A stretch of DNA of 64,000 bases from Pseudanabaena yagii GIHE-NHR1 (GTDB lineage: Bacteria; Cyanobacteriota; Cyanobacteriia; Pseudanabaenales; Pseudanabaenaceae): the NCBI RefSeq assembly GCF_012863495.1, contig NZ_JAAVJL010000001.1:186001-250000 (forward strand), written 5' to 3'. Both the position numbers and the translations under genes were made by a program. The notes under the pieces were generated by a model. The model was not told the DNA's origin and searched no databases. It saw nothing but the letters and a program-made list of their open reading frames with translations. Shown one piece after another: positions 1 through 9,235 of this stretch. Numbering within the stretch: the first letter of the stretch is position 1; the number at the start of each line of letters is the position of its first letter.

Positions 1-561
1 CTCAAGGGTGAACAATTGCGCCAAATGCGATCGCAAATGCAAATGATCTTCCAAGATCCTCGCGCTTGCTTTAGCCCCTATATGACCGTTTTTAACAGCG
101 TTGCCGATCCTTTAATAATTCATAACTTTGCCCCCAATCTCGAAGCGGCTAAGGATAAGGTCTATGCAATTCTCGAAAAAGTCGGACTTAATTCTGATCT
201 TGCTGATCGCTATCCTTCGGACTTATCGGGTGGTCAATTGCAACGGGTAGCGATCGCCCGCGCCTTGATTACGCATCCCAAATTTATTATTTGCGATGAG
301 CCTGTGAGTATGCTCGATGCGTCGATTCAGAGCCAAGTTTTGCAATTAATGCGCGATCTCAAACAGGAATTTAAGCTAACTTATATTTTCATTACCCACG
401 ATCTCGCCGTGGCTCAATTTTTCTGCGATCGCATTGCGGTGATGCGTAAGGGTAAAATTGTAGAGCAGGGCAGTACTGAGGCAGTGTTGACCAATCCCCA
501 ACATGAATACACCAAGTCTTTAATCGCTTCGATTCCACGCATTCCCTATGTCAATAATTAA
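1..561 (+). CDS. Oligopeptide-type ABC transporter ATP-binding protein (5' truncated)
   Basis: The reading frame is open from base 1, so the gene starts outside the window and only about 186 C-terminal residues are visible. The visible part has the Q-loop (QMIFQDP), the ABC signature (LSGGQLQRVAIARAL), Walker B (FIICDEPVSMLD) and the H-loop (FITHDLAV). Walker A must lie upstream. The QDP followed by PYMTVFNSV, and the ending NPQHEYTKSLIASIP, are typical of the DppF/OppF-type ATPases that power peptide or nickel import at the inner membrane. The substrate cannot be told from this fragment. A perfect 14-bp-arm palindrome follows the stop codon by one base. Confidence 0.88.
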   Translation, partial: LKGEQLRQMRSQMQMIFQDPRACFSPYMTVFNSVADPLIIHNFAPNLEAAKDKVYAILEKVGLNSDLADRYPSDLSGGQLQRVAIARALITHPKFIICDEPVSMLDASIQSQVLQLMRDLKQEFKLTYIFITHDLAVAQFFCDRIAVMRKGKIVEQGSTEAVLTNPQHEYTKSLIASIPRIPYVNN

Positions 562-562
562 T

Positions 563-593
563 CTAGGAAAAGATACTTCGTATCTTTTCCTAG
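563..593. terminator. Perfect palindrome after ABC ATPase
   Basis: Arms of 14 bp (CTAGGAAAAGATAC and its complement) around a TTC triloop, starting one base after the stop codon. No clear T-tract follows, so terminator function is inferred from position. Confidence 0.5.
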
Positions 594-618
594 TGACTAT
601 AAATCATTAACCGCGACA

Positions 619-1986
619 ATGCCCGATTTCCCTCCCGATTTTTTACCGCAAAATTTTCTTGATTCCCACTTTCTCAATCCCGATCGCTCTAATCTTGAAG
701 ACATCCGTAAGTTGGGCTATGCCTTTGTCGATCTCATTGTTGATTCGGTTCTAGATACACAAAATCAAGCCTTCGTTCAGGATGAATCCTCTTTTAAAAT
801 CAATATTCCTGAACATGGCGATAAACTTGCAGACTTGTTAGCCGAAGTGCGATCGCAGGTTTTGCCTCGTACTGTCAATTTCCAAAATCCTCGCTACATG
901 GGACATATGGACAGTGTACCTACTGCGATTACGATTTGGGCAGATGCGCTCATCTCGGCTATTAACAACAATATGCTCAGTTATGAACTCGCTCCCGTAT
1001 TTACAGAAATGGAAGCACAACTGATGCAATGGTTTGGGAATCTCTTTGGAATGGGAACTGATTGTTTCGGTACATTGACCGCAGGGGGAAGTCTCGCCAA
1101 TATTTCGGGACTATTATTAGCGAGAAACTGGAAACAACCACAGAGCAAGACTGTAGGCGAGGCGAATAATTTAGTTGCCTTTGTCTCCGATGCTGCTCAT
1201 ACTTCCTTTGAGAAGGCGATGAATGTAATCGGTGTTGGCAAAGAGAACTTAGTACGAGTTCTCACCAATGATCGGGGTGAAATTATTCTCGAAGAATTAG
1301 AACTGGAAATCCAAAAAGCAATTAGACAAGGGAAACAACCTTTTTTTGTAGCAGCGATCGCAGGAACGACAGTCACAGGCGCAGTCGATGCGATTCAAGC
1401 CGTGGGAGAAATCGCTAAACGTTATGACTGCTGGTTTCATATCGATGCAGCCTACGGTGGCGCAGGGATTTTTTCGCCGAAATTACAACCGCTATTCCAA
1501 GGCTGTGAACTTGCGGACTCGATCACCTTTAATCCGCAAAAATGGCTATGGGTAGCGCGAACCTGTGCCATGCTCATCGTCAAAGATAAGCAGCATCTTG
1601 TCGATGGCTTTGATGGCGAACTTCCCTATATGGATGATCGCACTCTCAATTTTGGAAACCTTAACCTACAGGGAACGCGCCGTACCGATAGCCTGAAGCT
1701 ATGGATGGCACTGAAGGCGATGGGAATTTCAGGTTGTCGCTATCTCGTCGAGCGATCGCTAGATCTCTCCGATAACTTGAGACAATGGGTAGAAGCATCA
1801 CCCGAATTAGAACTAGTCTGTGAACCAACTCTAAATATTATCTGTTTGAAATCTAATAATCCAAACCTTAGTAGTACCTTCCTGCGTCAACAATGGATCG
1901 ATGCAGGGAAATTATGGCTATCTTTACCACTCTGGAAAGGCGATCGCATTCTCAAAGCCGTCGTTTTACATCCCTATGCAGGTTAG
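619..1986 (+). CDS. PLP-dependent group II amino-acid decarboxylase
   Basis: 455 residues of the aromatic-L-amino-acid/glutamate decarboxylase family, fold type I PLP enzymes that remove the carboxylate of an amino acid to give an amine. Visible landmarks are NPRYMGHMDSVPTAI near the N terminus, LTAGGSLANISGLLLAR (PLP-phosphate region), HIDAAYGG (Asp that contacts the pyridine nitrogen) and FNPQKWLWV with the PLP lysine. The protein stops at LKAVVLHPYAG, where relatives usually carry a further short helix, so the C terminus looks slightly short. The substrate cannot be assigned. It stands alone between the ABC gene and nrdR. Confidence 0.85.
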   Translation: MPDFPPDFLPQNFLDSHFLNPDRSNLEDIRKLGYAFVDLIVDSVLDTQNQAFVQDESSFKINIPEHGDKLADLLAEVRSQVLPRTVNFQNPRYMGHMDSVPTAITIWADALISAINNNMLSYELAPVFTEMEAQLMQWFGNLFGMGTDCFGTLTAGGSLANISGLLLARNWKQPQSKTVGEANNLVAFVSDAAHTSFEKAMNVIGVGKENLVRVLTNDRGEIILEELELEIQKAIRQGKQPFFVAAIAGTTVTGAVDAIQAVGEIAKRYDCWFHIDAAYGGAGIFSPKLQPLFQGCELADSITFNPQKWLWVARTCAMLIVKDKQHLVDGFDGELPYMDDRTLNFGNLNLQGTRRTDSLKLWMALKAMGISGCRYLVERSLDLSDNLRQWVEASPELELVCEPTLNIICLKSNNPNLSSTFLRQQWIDAGKLWLSLPLWKGDRILKAVVLHPYAG

Positions 1987-1999
1987 CCCTTGTCTTTGA

Positions 2000-2036
2000 T
2001 TTGTTGAAAGTGTTGCTTTGCAACACTTTCAACAAA
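2000..2036. terminator. Perfect palindrome after decarboxylase
   Basis: 17-bp perfect arms (TTTGTTGAAAGTGTTGC and complement) with a TTT triloop, 13 bases after the stop. The TTGAAAGYGTTG arm recurs in the hairpin at 6264-6296 and partly at 36963-37009. Confidence 0.55.
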
Positions 2037-2138
2037 AATTATTTTGGAATGACTCACTATAATTTAAAGTTAATAAATAGCTGGGACAGTCCAAAACAAA
2101 GCCTAAGCTAGCAATAATTCATCAATTTGAGATATGTC

Positions 2139-2591
2139 ATGCTCTGCCCGTTTTGTCAGCATACCGATAGCCGTGTTTTAGAATCTCGTTCGGCAGAGGC
2201 AGGCAGTAGTATTCGGCGCAGGCGGGAATGTCTCAGTTGTCAGCGTCGCTTTACTACCTACGAGCGCATCGAATTTGTACCCATTACCGTGTTAAAACGT
2301 GATGGTGTGAGTGAGTCCTTCGATCGCTCTAAATTATTGCGAGGCATGATCCGCGCCTGTGAGAAAACTGGGGTATCACAGACCACCCTCGAATCGATCA
2401 TCGATGAAATTGAAGCACAACTACAAACACGCGATCGGCATCAAGTGTCTAGTGTCGAAATTGGCGAAATGGTTTTGCAATATTTGCAAGATATTAACGA
2501 AGTTGCCTATGTACGTTTTGCCTCAGTCTATCGACAGTTTCGTGGAGTACGAGATTTTGCTGAGGCTTTAAATCACTTTGATGCAAAGTAG
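2139..2591 (+). CDS. nrdR: Transcriptional repressor NrdR
   Basis: 150 residues, the usual NrdR length. An N-terminal zinc ribbon (CPFCQ...CLSCQRRF) is followed by an ATP-cone domain ([20 protein letters not shown]...). NrdR senses nucleotides through the ATP cone and represses ribonucleotide reductase operons. The ATG at 2139 is preferred over an in-frame TTG at 2127 because family members begin at M(Q/L)CPFC. No ribonucleotide reductase gene is adjacent. Confidence 0.95.
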   Translation: MLCPFCQHTDSRVLESRSAEAGSSIRRRRECLSCQRRFTTYERIEFVPITVLKRDGVSESFDRSKLLRGMIRACEKTGVSQTTLESIIDEIEAQLQTRDRHQVSSVEIGEMVLQYLQDINEVAYVRFASVYRQFRGVRDFAEALNHFDAK

Positions 2592-2892
2592 GATCTAAAA
2601 TTTAGATGATTGGTGATTATTCACCAAAAGCATATTTATCCGACAACCTTTTAGGAACAAAATTTGGAGAATGCCTAACCATCGTTAAGTGGCTGACCGT
2701 AATTAAATATAAAATAAAACCTAAAAACCTATGATGTAAGCTCTGTGTGCGCTATGAGTTTTTGATCTGAGTTTGAATAAAGTTTCAGTGATGACGAGAG
2801 CAGTCCTCGCACTATATAAGCTTTTTGTCAATTCTAAAATGTATCTAACTAAGCACATTAGAGACAACCTAACAAAAATTTGTAAAGAAAAG
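2592..2892. other. Intergenic stretch, no gene seen
   Basis: AT-rich spacer between nrdR and the DUF3155 gene. No convincing coding frame or hairpin was seen; it ends at the promoter of the next gene. Confidence 0.5.
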
Positions 2893-2922
2893 TTGAAATT
2901 TCTTATTTACCCTAGCTATAAT
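2893..2922 (+). promoter_or_regulatory. Sigma-70 type promoter of DUF3155 gene
   Basis: A -35 box TTGAAA (2893-2898) and a consensus -10 box TATAAT (2917-2922) are 18 bases apart. The predicted transcript start is near 2929, which excludes the upstream in-frame ATG at 2927 as a start codon. Confidence 0.65.
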
Positions 2923-2977
2923 AGCTATGTTTTGTAATCCCGATCGCATTTCAGGGTCTAAATTAGGAGGTATTGAT

Positions 2978-3286
2978 TTGGCAAGGAGACGTAAGCGCAA
3001 GAGTAGACGTCGCCAAGAAGGGCGCAAAATCCTAGAACATATTCCTCAATTTAGTATCGATAGCGGTGAAGATAAGCCTGTGACGGCTGCACGTAAGTAC
3101 ATTCATACACATGGCATTCTTCCTCCAGCACTGTTGCTTGTAAGACGCAACGAGCATACAACAGATCGATACTTCTGGGCAGAAAAAGGACTATTTGGAG
3201 CACAGTATGTTGAAGAAAATCACTTCTTGTTCCCTAGTCTAAAACCGCCTGAAGAAAGAGAAGTTGCACTTGCTGTATCTCGATAA
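2978..3286 (+). CDS. DUF3155 family protein, TTG start
   Basis: 102 residues. The very basic N terminus (ARRRKRKSRRRQEGRKIL) and the core SGEDKPVTAARKYI match the cyanobacterial DUF3155 family as I recall it; the function is unknown. A start at TTG 2978 is chosen because a full AGGAGG (2965-2970) lies 7 bases upstream and the family begins at the basic stretch. The in-frame ATG at 2927 coincides with the predicted transcription start and adds an unrelated leader. The basic head suggests RNA or DNA contact, which is inference only. Confidence 0.8.
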   Translation: MARRRKRKSRRRQEGRKILEHIPQFSIDSGEDKPVTAARKYIHTHGILPPALLLVRRNEHTTDRYFWAEKGLFGAQYVEENHFLFPSLKPPEEREVALAVSR

Positions 3287-3381
3287 ATTTTGATCAAATA
3301 ATCAGAAATATAAAAAAGCCTCACTACTAACTTGTGTTGCTTTTCTAACAGATTTTACCTGTTTAACTTTTTTATTCCATC

Positions 3382-3418
3382 TTCCAGAGGTGACATATTA
3401 CCTCTGGAATTTTTGTTT
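3382..3418 (+). terminator. Intrinsic terminator of DUF3155 gene
   Basis: 10-bp stem TTCCAGAGGT / ACCTCTGGAA with an 8-nt loop, followed by a TTTTT run on the plus strand. Confidence 0.7.
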
Positions 3419-3431
3419 GGAAATTTTTATT

Positions 3432-3492
3432 TTCAGCGCGTTGCGCTGAATTAAAACCAAATACAAATAGCGGCGCTTCGCGTCGCTATTTG
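3432..3492. repeat. Two adjacent triloop palindromes
   Basis: 3432-3450 has 8-bp arms (TTCAGCGC) with a GTT loop. 3464-3492 has 13-bp arms (CAAATAGCGGCGC, one G-T wobble) with a TTC loop. Neither has a T-tract. They belong to the window-wide palindrome class. Confidence 0.6.
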
Positions 3493-3512
3493 AAAGAAAG
3501 GCAATAAAAACA

Positions 3513-3550
3513 ATAAAAAAAGAGCGAATCAAGATTCGCTCTTTTTTTAT
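3513..3550. terminator. Bidirectional terminator between convergent genes
   Basis: 18-bp perfect arms (ATAAAAAAAGAGCGAATC) around two bases, with an A-tract on one side and a T-tract on the other. It sits between convergent genes (DUF3155 on plus, the 70-aa protein on minus) and can serve both. Confidence 0.8.
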
Positions 3551-3618
3551 TTATTGAATTATTTGTCAAAATTAGTATTTTTTCAATATCAAACATAAAG
3601 GAAATCAGAAAGCTACAA

Positions 3619-3831
3619 TTAAGCACCTACAACTTCGTTAGTAGCCGCCTTTTTCCATCCTCTAGGTAACTTAAGATCGTCGGGGTCAACGTAATGACAG
3701 GCATAGTCATCCAAGCAAATCAACGCCCAACCATTGCCATCAATGTTAATCAGCTTGTAAGAAGCTTCTAAAACAAAAAAGCCCTTGTGGTTGCGGGTGT
3801 CAGGCTTGACTCTAACATTTTCTAAAATCAT
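3619..3831 (-). CDS. Small conserved-looking protein, 70 aa
   Basis: A 70-residue soluble protein with no signal peptide or membrane segment. It starts MILENVRVKP, has a central ALICLDDYACHYVDPDDL with two cysteines, and ends in a basic/Trp patch (LPRGWKKA). I do not recognise a named family. The coding sequence has good codon usage, is read towards the bidirectional terminator, and has AGGAAGT-like sequence upstream of the ATG at 3831, which supports it being real. Confidence 0.6.
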   Translation of the reverse strand: MILENVRVKPDTRNHKGFFVLEASYKLINIDGNGWALICLDDYACHYVDPDDLKLPRGWKKAATNEVVGA

Positions 3832-4067
3832 GGGACTAACTTCCTTTTCAATACAAAGATTTACAACTATCGGCTAAAAAATTTAACAACTTTATTAGTT
3901 GCTTATATTTAGGTAGCCTAACACTCTTGACAAAAAACCTGTGTTAAGTTTTTCTGACAAAGTACGGATAGTTATGAAGTTATATGAGTTTAGGTAAAGT
4001 TATATACAGAACTCAATCAATTAAGTTTAATAAATATTAAAGATAGAGAAAATTTACAACTTGTACT

Positions 4068-4490
4068 TTAGTTAAGTACCCAATCTCTAACCTTTTCAAG
4101 GGCTTTCCAATTTGGGCGACGACGTAGACCTTCTTCAAAATTCTCAACAATCTCTGGCTTAATATCTTTGAGAAGCATTAGCCAATTTTGGGCTGCCTCG
4201 ACTTGCTCGCGCACACCTTTTTGAGATAACTCCAACATAGCGATCGCAAGGTTAATGCGTCCTTGAGGATCTTCGGGGGCAAGTTTGACTGCTTTTTGAG
4301 CAGCTTTGACAGCAAGCTTGGCGTTATTGTCTAGTAGATATAACCAAGACAAACAGATCCAACCGCTTGCAACTTTGGGCTGGCGATCGCACACTTTTTC
4401 AAACACAGGAATTAAGGTCGCCGCAGATTCACCTTGTTTGTAGCGTTCTAAACCTTGAGTGAATAAATCTTCCGCAACTTCTGTACTCAT
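4068..4490 (-). CDS. TPR-repeat protein
   Basis: 140 residues. At least two tetratricopeptide-like units can be read: VASGWICLSWLYLLDNNAKLA followed by AAQKAVKLAPEDPQGRINLA. TPR domains are protein-protein adaptors; the partner is unknown. There is no signal peptide, so it is predicted cytosolic. It is monocistronic, divergent from the sugar transferase at 4769. Confidence 0.75.
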   Translation of the reverse strand: MSTEVAEDLFTQGLERYKQGESAATLIPVFEKVCDRQPKVASGWICLSWLYLLDNNAKLAVKAAQKAVKLAPEDPQGRINLAIAMLELSQKGVREQVEAAQNWLMLLKDIKPEIVENFEEGLRRRPNWKALEKVRDWVLN

Positions 4491-4605
4491 TTAGTGAATC
4501 ACAACTCCAAAGCCATATTTTTTGCCTTAGTGATATTAGCATAAAGCTTACACACAACTCATTGGATTTGGCTAAAAGCTTTTAGCTATTAGCCTTTAGC
4601 TTAAC

Positions 4606-4644
4606 GATTTTTGATGGCGCAGCTTTGCTGCGCCATCAAAAATC
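4606..4644. repeat. Perfect 18-bp-arm palindrome
   Basis: Arms GATTTTTGATGGCGCAGC with a TTT triloop, lying between divergent genes (4490 minus, 4769 plus). Here it cannot be a 3'-end terminator of either flanking gene, so the class is not purely terminators. Confidence 0.6.
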
Positions 4645-4768
4645 TGGCTCTTTATTTATTAAATTACAGAATTCTCTTGACTGCGTAAGTCCTAATAAAT
4701 TTGGGCAAGATAGTAAGCAGGGATTAACTAGTTGTGATGCAAAATCAGGGTAAGAAGACAAGAGGAAT

Positions 4769-6223
4769 ATGAGAGTGAGTAGCGATCGCAAACCAACCGA
4801 AAAACGTTCTAACAAACGTGACCTTCGGGCAGGTCATCATTTCCAACAGTGGCATATAGTGGAAATGAACTGGTTGCGAACCCTATTACTAATCTTGAGT
4901 GATATTTTCGGGCTAGGAATAGCTTGGAAAGTTTCATTAGATTTTAATCAAGCTTTTTCGCCTTTACCACCTGAATTAAATTGGGGAGAATTTGCAGGTT
5001 TAACGGGTTTGTTTTGGGCATTTGCGGCAGTAATTGTGACAGGTTTTGCCTATTACAATTTCTATAAAAGTGAGTCCCAGTGGCGCAATTACGTCAAACA
5101 GGCGCAATTTATTAGTAGTGTTTACCTATCATCATTAGTAGTTTGTTACTTTTATGATCCTAAAGTGGATGCACCGCGATCGCTATTTTTGCCTGCATGG
5201 TTAGGTAGCGTTGTCATGATTATTGGCTTGCGGTTGCTCTTGACGTTGATATTTGACCAATTTCCGATCGCTAGAACTCATACACCCGTTTTTATCATTG
5301 CCCCTAGCGATCGCCTTTCCTATTTAGCAAATATTGTCGAAAAGCGTACAGGCTATAGAGTTGTCGGGGTGCTAGCTTCTTCACTAGCCAATTCTTCCCA
5401 CTCCATTCAAGCAATTATGAGTTCGGGTGCAAAGGAAGTAATTGCCGAAGGGCTGCCTGAAACCCAACTAGCTTCTCAATTGTATTGGCAACTTCGTAAT
5501 GCGGGAATTGGACTAAGGCTTGTTCCATCCAGTTTGATGTTGCTGCATCGACGTGGTAATCCTGAAATTTTTGCCTCCATGCCGATGATTCGGATTGAGC
5601 CATCATTACTAGCAAATTGGGAATATATCTTTAAGCGGTGCTTAGATTTTGTGGCGGCTTTGATTGGGCTAATTGCACTGTCGCCTGTATTTGTGGCGAT
5701 CGCGATCGCGATCAAGGCTAGCTCGAAGGGAAGTGTTTTTTATACCCAAGAGCGAATTGGCTTACAGGGACATGTGTTTCGCATGTGGAAATTTCGCAGT
5801 ATGTTCATGGATGCCGATCGCCGCCAAGCGGAATTAGAGCACCTCAACAAAAGCTCTGATGGAGTCATGTTCAAGATCGAACGCGATCCCCGTATTATTC
5901 CCGTTGGACATTTTTTACGCTGTACCAGTCTAGATGAGCTTCCCCAATTATTTAATGTATTACTGGGACAAATGAGCCTTGTTGGCCCTCGACCTTTGCC
6001 GATACGGGATGTGGCAAAATTTTCCAGTTGGCATCATACGCGCCATTTGGTCATACCAGGGATTACGGGGCTATGGCAAATTTCAGGGCGATCGGATTTA
6101 GATACAATTGATGATGTTGCTAAGTTAGATCTTTTTTATATAGATCGCTGGTCACTAAACTTCGATCTAGAAATTCTTGTAGAAACCGTTAGACTCGTTC
6201 TATTTGGCAAAGGTGCATATTAA
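4769..6223 (+). CDS. Polyprenyl-phosphate hexose-1-phosphate transferase (WcaJ/WbaP-like)
   Basis: 484 residues. Four or so hydrophobic segments at about residues 30-175 are followed by a nucleotide-binding-like middle domain (VFIIAPSDRLSYLANIV) and a C-terminal bacterial sugar transferase domain from about residue 285: KRCLDFVAALIGLIAL, VFYTQERIGL, MWKFRSM, LDELPQLFNVL, MSLVGPRPLP, PGITGLWQISGRS. Such enzymes load the first sugar phosphate onto undecaprenyl phosphate to start exopolysaccharide or O-chain synthesis at the inner membrane. It likely primes glycans assembled by genes such as those at 12.6-29.5 kb, though it is unlinked to them. Confidence 0.92.
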   Translation: MRVSSDRKPTEKRSNKRDLRAGHHFQQWHIVEMNWLRTLLLILSDIFGLGIAWKVSLDFNQAFSPLPPELNWGEFAGLTGLFWAFAAVIVTGFAYYNFYKSESQWRNYVKQAQFISSVYLSSLVVCYFYDPKVDAPRSLFLPAWLGSVVMIIGLRLLLTLIFDQFPIARTHTPVFIIAPSDRLSYLANIVEKRTGYRVVGVLASSLANSSHSIQAIMSSGAKEVIAEGLPETQLASQLYWQLRNAGIGLRLVPSSLMLLHRRGNPEIFASMPMIRIEPSLLANWEYIFKRCLDFVAALIGLIALSPVFVAIAIAIKASSKGSVFYTQERIGLQGHVFRMWKFRSMFMDADRRQAELEHLNKSSDGVMFKIERDPRIIPVGHFLRCTSLDELPQLFNVLLGQMSLVGPRPLPIRDVAKFSSWHHTRHLVIPGITGLWQISGRSDLDTIDDVAKLDLFYIDRWSLNFDLEILVETVRLVLFGKGAY

Positions 6224-6263
6224 TTACCCCTGATATTCAGCCCACTTTGTTTTTCTGTTGAGT

Positions 6264-6296
6264 TTTTGAAAGCGTTGCTTTACAACGCTTTCAAAA
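6264..6296. terminator. Palindrome between convergent genes
   Basis: 14-bp arms TTTTGAAAGCGTTG around CTTTA, between the convergent sugar transferase and hybrid kinase genes. The arm is close to that at 2000-2036. Confidence 0.55.
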
Positions 6297-6311
6297 GAGG
6301 ATGTATAGAGA

Positions 6312-8909
6312 TTACGATGATAGAGTTTGTTGAATGATTTTCGCTAGTTGCTTGAGTTTAATTGGTTTGCTGAGGTACTCATTTGCCCCTGCTTCTAGAC
6401 ATCTTTCGCGATCGCCTGTCATTGCCAAAGCTGTCACAGCAATAATTGGCAAATCCTGAAACTCACTAGCCCTTAGCCTTTTAATGGCTTCTAGTCCATC
6501 GATCACGGGCATTTGGATATCCATCACGACCAAATTTGGATGGGCTGATTGCACCAGATTGATCGCCTCCTGTCCATCTTTAGCAACCATAATCCGATAT
6601 CCCTTAGCTTCCAAATAGCTGCATATTGTCATCACATTCATCTCATTATCATCTGCGATCAGAATTAGCGGTGCTCCTTGGATTTGACTAGGATCAGATG
6701 CTGTTGCGTCGGGACTATTGGAGGGGCTACGTTTGACGGATGAAATCATAGTGTCTGGGCAAGGTAAATCAATCATAAAGCTACTACCGACACCAACTTC
6801 GCTAGTCACCTGTACTTTGCCTCCATGCATTTCCACAATCCGTTTAACTAAAGATAGTCCTAAGCCTGTACCTGCATATTTACGATTCAGAGAGCTATCA
6901 ACTTGGACAAAGGGTTGAAACAATTTCTGTAAATTATCATCGCTAATGCCAATCCCATTATCGATCACCGCAAAGCGGAGCCATTGCTGAGGCTCATTAT
7001 TACTGTTAGGAGTAGGTTCTACGGTTACTTTGAGCGTGATACAGCCTTCTTCGGGGGTAAATTTCATCGCATTGTTTAGCAAGTTAATAAGAACTTGGCG
7101 AATGCGTCGTTCATCAATGAGCAAATCGGGAAGTAATGGAGGAATCTCTTCCTTGAGTTGTAGATTTTTTTGGGCTGCCTGCTGTCGGATGAAGAGCATA
7201 CTAGACTGGCAGAGGATTTCAATATTTGCGGGTGCAAATTCTAATGAGACTTTTCCTGATTCAATTTTGGCAAGATCGAGAATATCATTAATTAATTCCA
7301 ATAAATGGTTGCCGCTACGCTCGATGATTTTTAACATCTTCTGCCCCCTGTTCGAGATTTCCCCAAAAACTCCATCCAGTAAACTTTCAGTTAGTCCGAG
7401 AATGGCATTGAGTGGCGTGCGTAGTTCATGGCTCATACTTGTCAAGAATTCATCTTTTAGGCGAGTAACCTTCATCAATTCTTGATTAGTTTGCTGCAAT
7501 TTTTCTTCATATTCTTTCCGTTCGCGAATATCAAATAGGGTGGAACGACTGTAAACATAATTGCCATCACTGTCATACACTGAGGTCGCGCTCAGTGATA
7601 CAGGAAGTAGATTGCCATTTTTACCAACTAGTTCGTATTCAATATCACTGACCCACCCTCTTTGTTTAAATATTGGATAATTATGGCGAAAGATTTGAAT
7701 ACTTGATTCAGAAAGAAAATCTTGAAAGCGTCTACCAATTAGCTCTTCGCGGCTATAGCCTAGCCATTTAAGTTCTGTGTCATTAACTTGGACATAACAG
7801 CCGTTGCGATCTAGAGAATGGTAACCACAGGGGGCATTGTTATAAAGATCTTCGATTTCATGGGCATAGTTGGTCAGACTGATTTCTGCTTGTTTGCGAA
7901 TCGTAATATCAAATCGAATTGCGAGATACTTTACAGGTCGTCCCTGTCCATCTAAAAAGGGCACAATTGTGCTTTCCATCCAATACAAGTTACCTTGCTT
8001 AGTCTGATTACAGATTTCACCACGCCAGACTTTACCCTTAACAATAGTGCGCCACATATTCTGAAAGAATTCAGGTGGATGGTAGTCAGACTTGACAATA
8101 CGATGGGTTTGTCCGATTAGTTCATCACGGGAATATCCAGATATCTCACAGAATTGATCGTTGACATAGGTCATCACTCCTTGGGCGTTGGTGATCGCCA
8201 CGATCGCAGATTGATCTAAGCCGAGCTTAAATGCAGATAGCTCTTGCAGCAGTTGTTGTCGTTCTTGTTCGGCAAGTTTGCGATCGCTAATATCTTTGGC
8301 AACACCTAAAAAACCTGTGATTTTTTGATTGGCATCCTTGAGGGAGGTAATGGAGAGCAAGACGGGAAAACGTGAGCCATCTTTGCGAATATAAGTCCAT
8401 TCTTCTTCACAAACGATATCCCGCCGAGCCTTAGCAACAAACACCTCAAAACCTAAAGGAATCTCTTCTCCTAGCTCCTCAGAGAGGATAGGCGCACGCT
8501 GGATGACCTCTTGTAAATCATGAAAAGCTTCAGGGGTAGATTTGCCAATTAATTCCTTGGCACTATAGCCGAGCATCCTTTCGGCGGCAGTGTTAAAGGC
8601 TTGAATGTAACCTTGGGTATCTGTCGCAATAATTGAATAATCTGCACTGTTGAGAATAGTTTGTTGGAGATGATTAACTTGCCATAACTCATTAGTACGT
8701 TCTGCGACCTTAGCTTCTAATTCTTGATTAAGCCTTTGGAGCTTTTGCTCATTTTCTTCCCTTTCCCGTAATAATTCTTGTAACTGTGCTTCTGTTTTTT
8801 GCCTTTGGCTCGATTCCTCTTGCAGTTCAGCAACACATATGTCCATAATCTCTTGGAGATTTAAAGAATCGAGAATGCGGTTAGCAATTTGAGTGACTAA
8901 CTTGTTCAT
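6312..8909 (-). CDS. Three-PAS hybrid sensor histidine kinase
   Basis: 865 residues, no membrane segment seen, so probably soluble. Order: N-terminal coiled coil (about 30-80), PAS 1 (about 85-210, with RKDGSRFPVLLS), PAS 2 (about 225-345), PAS 3 (about 350-465), HisKA with H-box MSHELRTPLNAILGL (about 490), HATPase with LINLLNNAMKF, DNGIGIS and GTGLGLSLVK, and a C-terminal receiver (about 745-860) with IADDNEMN, VVMDIQMPVIDG and LSKPIK. It autophosphorylates on His and passes the phosphate to its own Asp. No output gene is adjacent. PAS ligands cannot be told. Confidence 0.92.
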   Translation of the reverse strand: MNKLVTQIANRILDSLNLQEIMDICVAELQEESSQRQKTEAQLQELLREREENEQKLQRLNQELEAKVAERTNELWQVNHLQQTILNSADYSIIATDTQGYIQAFNTAAERMLGYSAKELIGKSTPEAFHDLQEVIQRAPILSEELGEEIPLGFEVFVAKARRDIVCEEEWTYIRKDGSRFPVLLSITSLKDANQKITGFLGVAKDISDRKLAEQERQQLLQELSAFKLGLDQSAIVAITNAQGVMTYVNDQFCEISGYSRDELIGQTHRIVKSDYHPPEFFQNMWRTIVKGKVWRGEICNQTKQGNLYWMESTIVPFLDGQGRPVKYLAIRFDITIRKQAEISLTNYAHEIEDLYNNAPCGYHSLDRNGCYVQVNDTELKWLGYSREELIGRRFQDFLSESSIQIFRHNYPIFKQRGWVSDIEYELVGKNGNLLPVSLSATSVYDSDGNYVYSRSTLFDIRERKEYEEKLQQTNQELMKVTRLKDEFLTSMSHELRTPLNAILGLTESLLDGVFGEISNRGQKMLKIIERSGNHLLELINDILDLAKIESGKVSLEFAPANIEILCQSSMLFIRQQAAQKNLQLKEEIPPLLPDLLIDERRIRQVLINLLNNAMKFTPEEGCITLKVTVEPTPNSNNEPQQWLRFAVIDNGIGISDDNLQKLFQPFVQVDSSLNRKYAGTGLGLSLVKRIVEMHGGKVQVTSEVGVGSSFMIDLPCPDTMISSVKRSPSNSPDATASDPSQIQGAPLILIADDNEMNVMTICSYLEAKGYRIMVAKDGQEAINLVQSAHPNLVVMDIQMPVIDGLEAIKRLRASEFQDLPIIAVTALAMTGDRERCLEAGANEYLSKPIKLKQLAKIIQQTLSS

Positions 8910-9235
8910 CCTTTTGTCCGTTTTTGCTGATAATTTAGACGCTAATAACTAGAAGCTAAATAGCGATTAATACTATTGTTGGGGCTAATACATATAGCCT
9001 ATGGAAGCTGAGAAATTTTTGAAAGCATGGCAAAGCCGCACTATCAAGAATTTCTCTGGTTTTTAATTCAGCACAACGCGCTGTATATTTGAACAACATA
9101 GCGTTTCCCCCCATTTTGTAAGCACATAATTTTTTAATTATTCGCTTACAAAACACACACAATAACTGATATTTAATTTGCTTTATTTTCTCATAAGTAT
9201 TGACTTGGATTGACCGATGATTAGCAACACTTAAT
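8910..9235. other. Intergenic, no supported gene
   Basis: AT-rich stretch upstream of the hybrid kinase on the minus strand. A 99-codon minus-strand frame crosses it but has no ribosome binding site, no recognisable motif and overlaps the next gene, so it is not called. Confidence 0.5.

Noticed and set aside
7030-7485. Plus-strand 151-codon frame inside the hybrid kinase
   Set aside because: It is the opposite strand of the HisKA/HATPase coding region, and no motif or ribosome site supports it.
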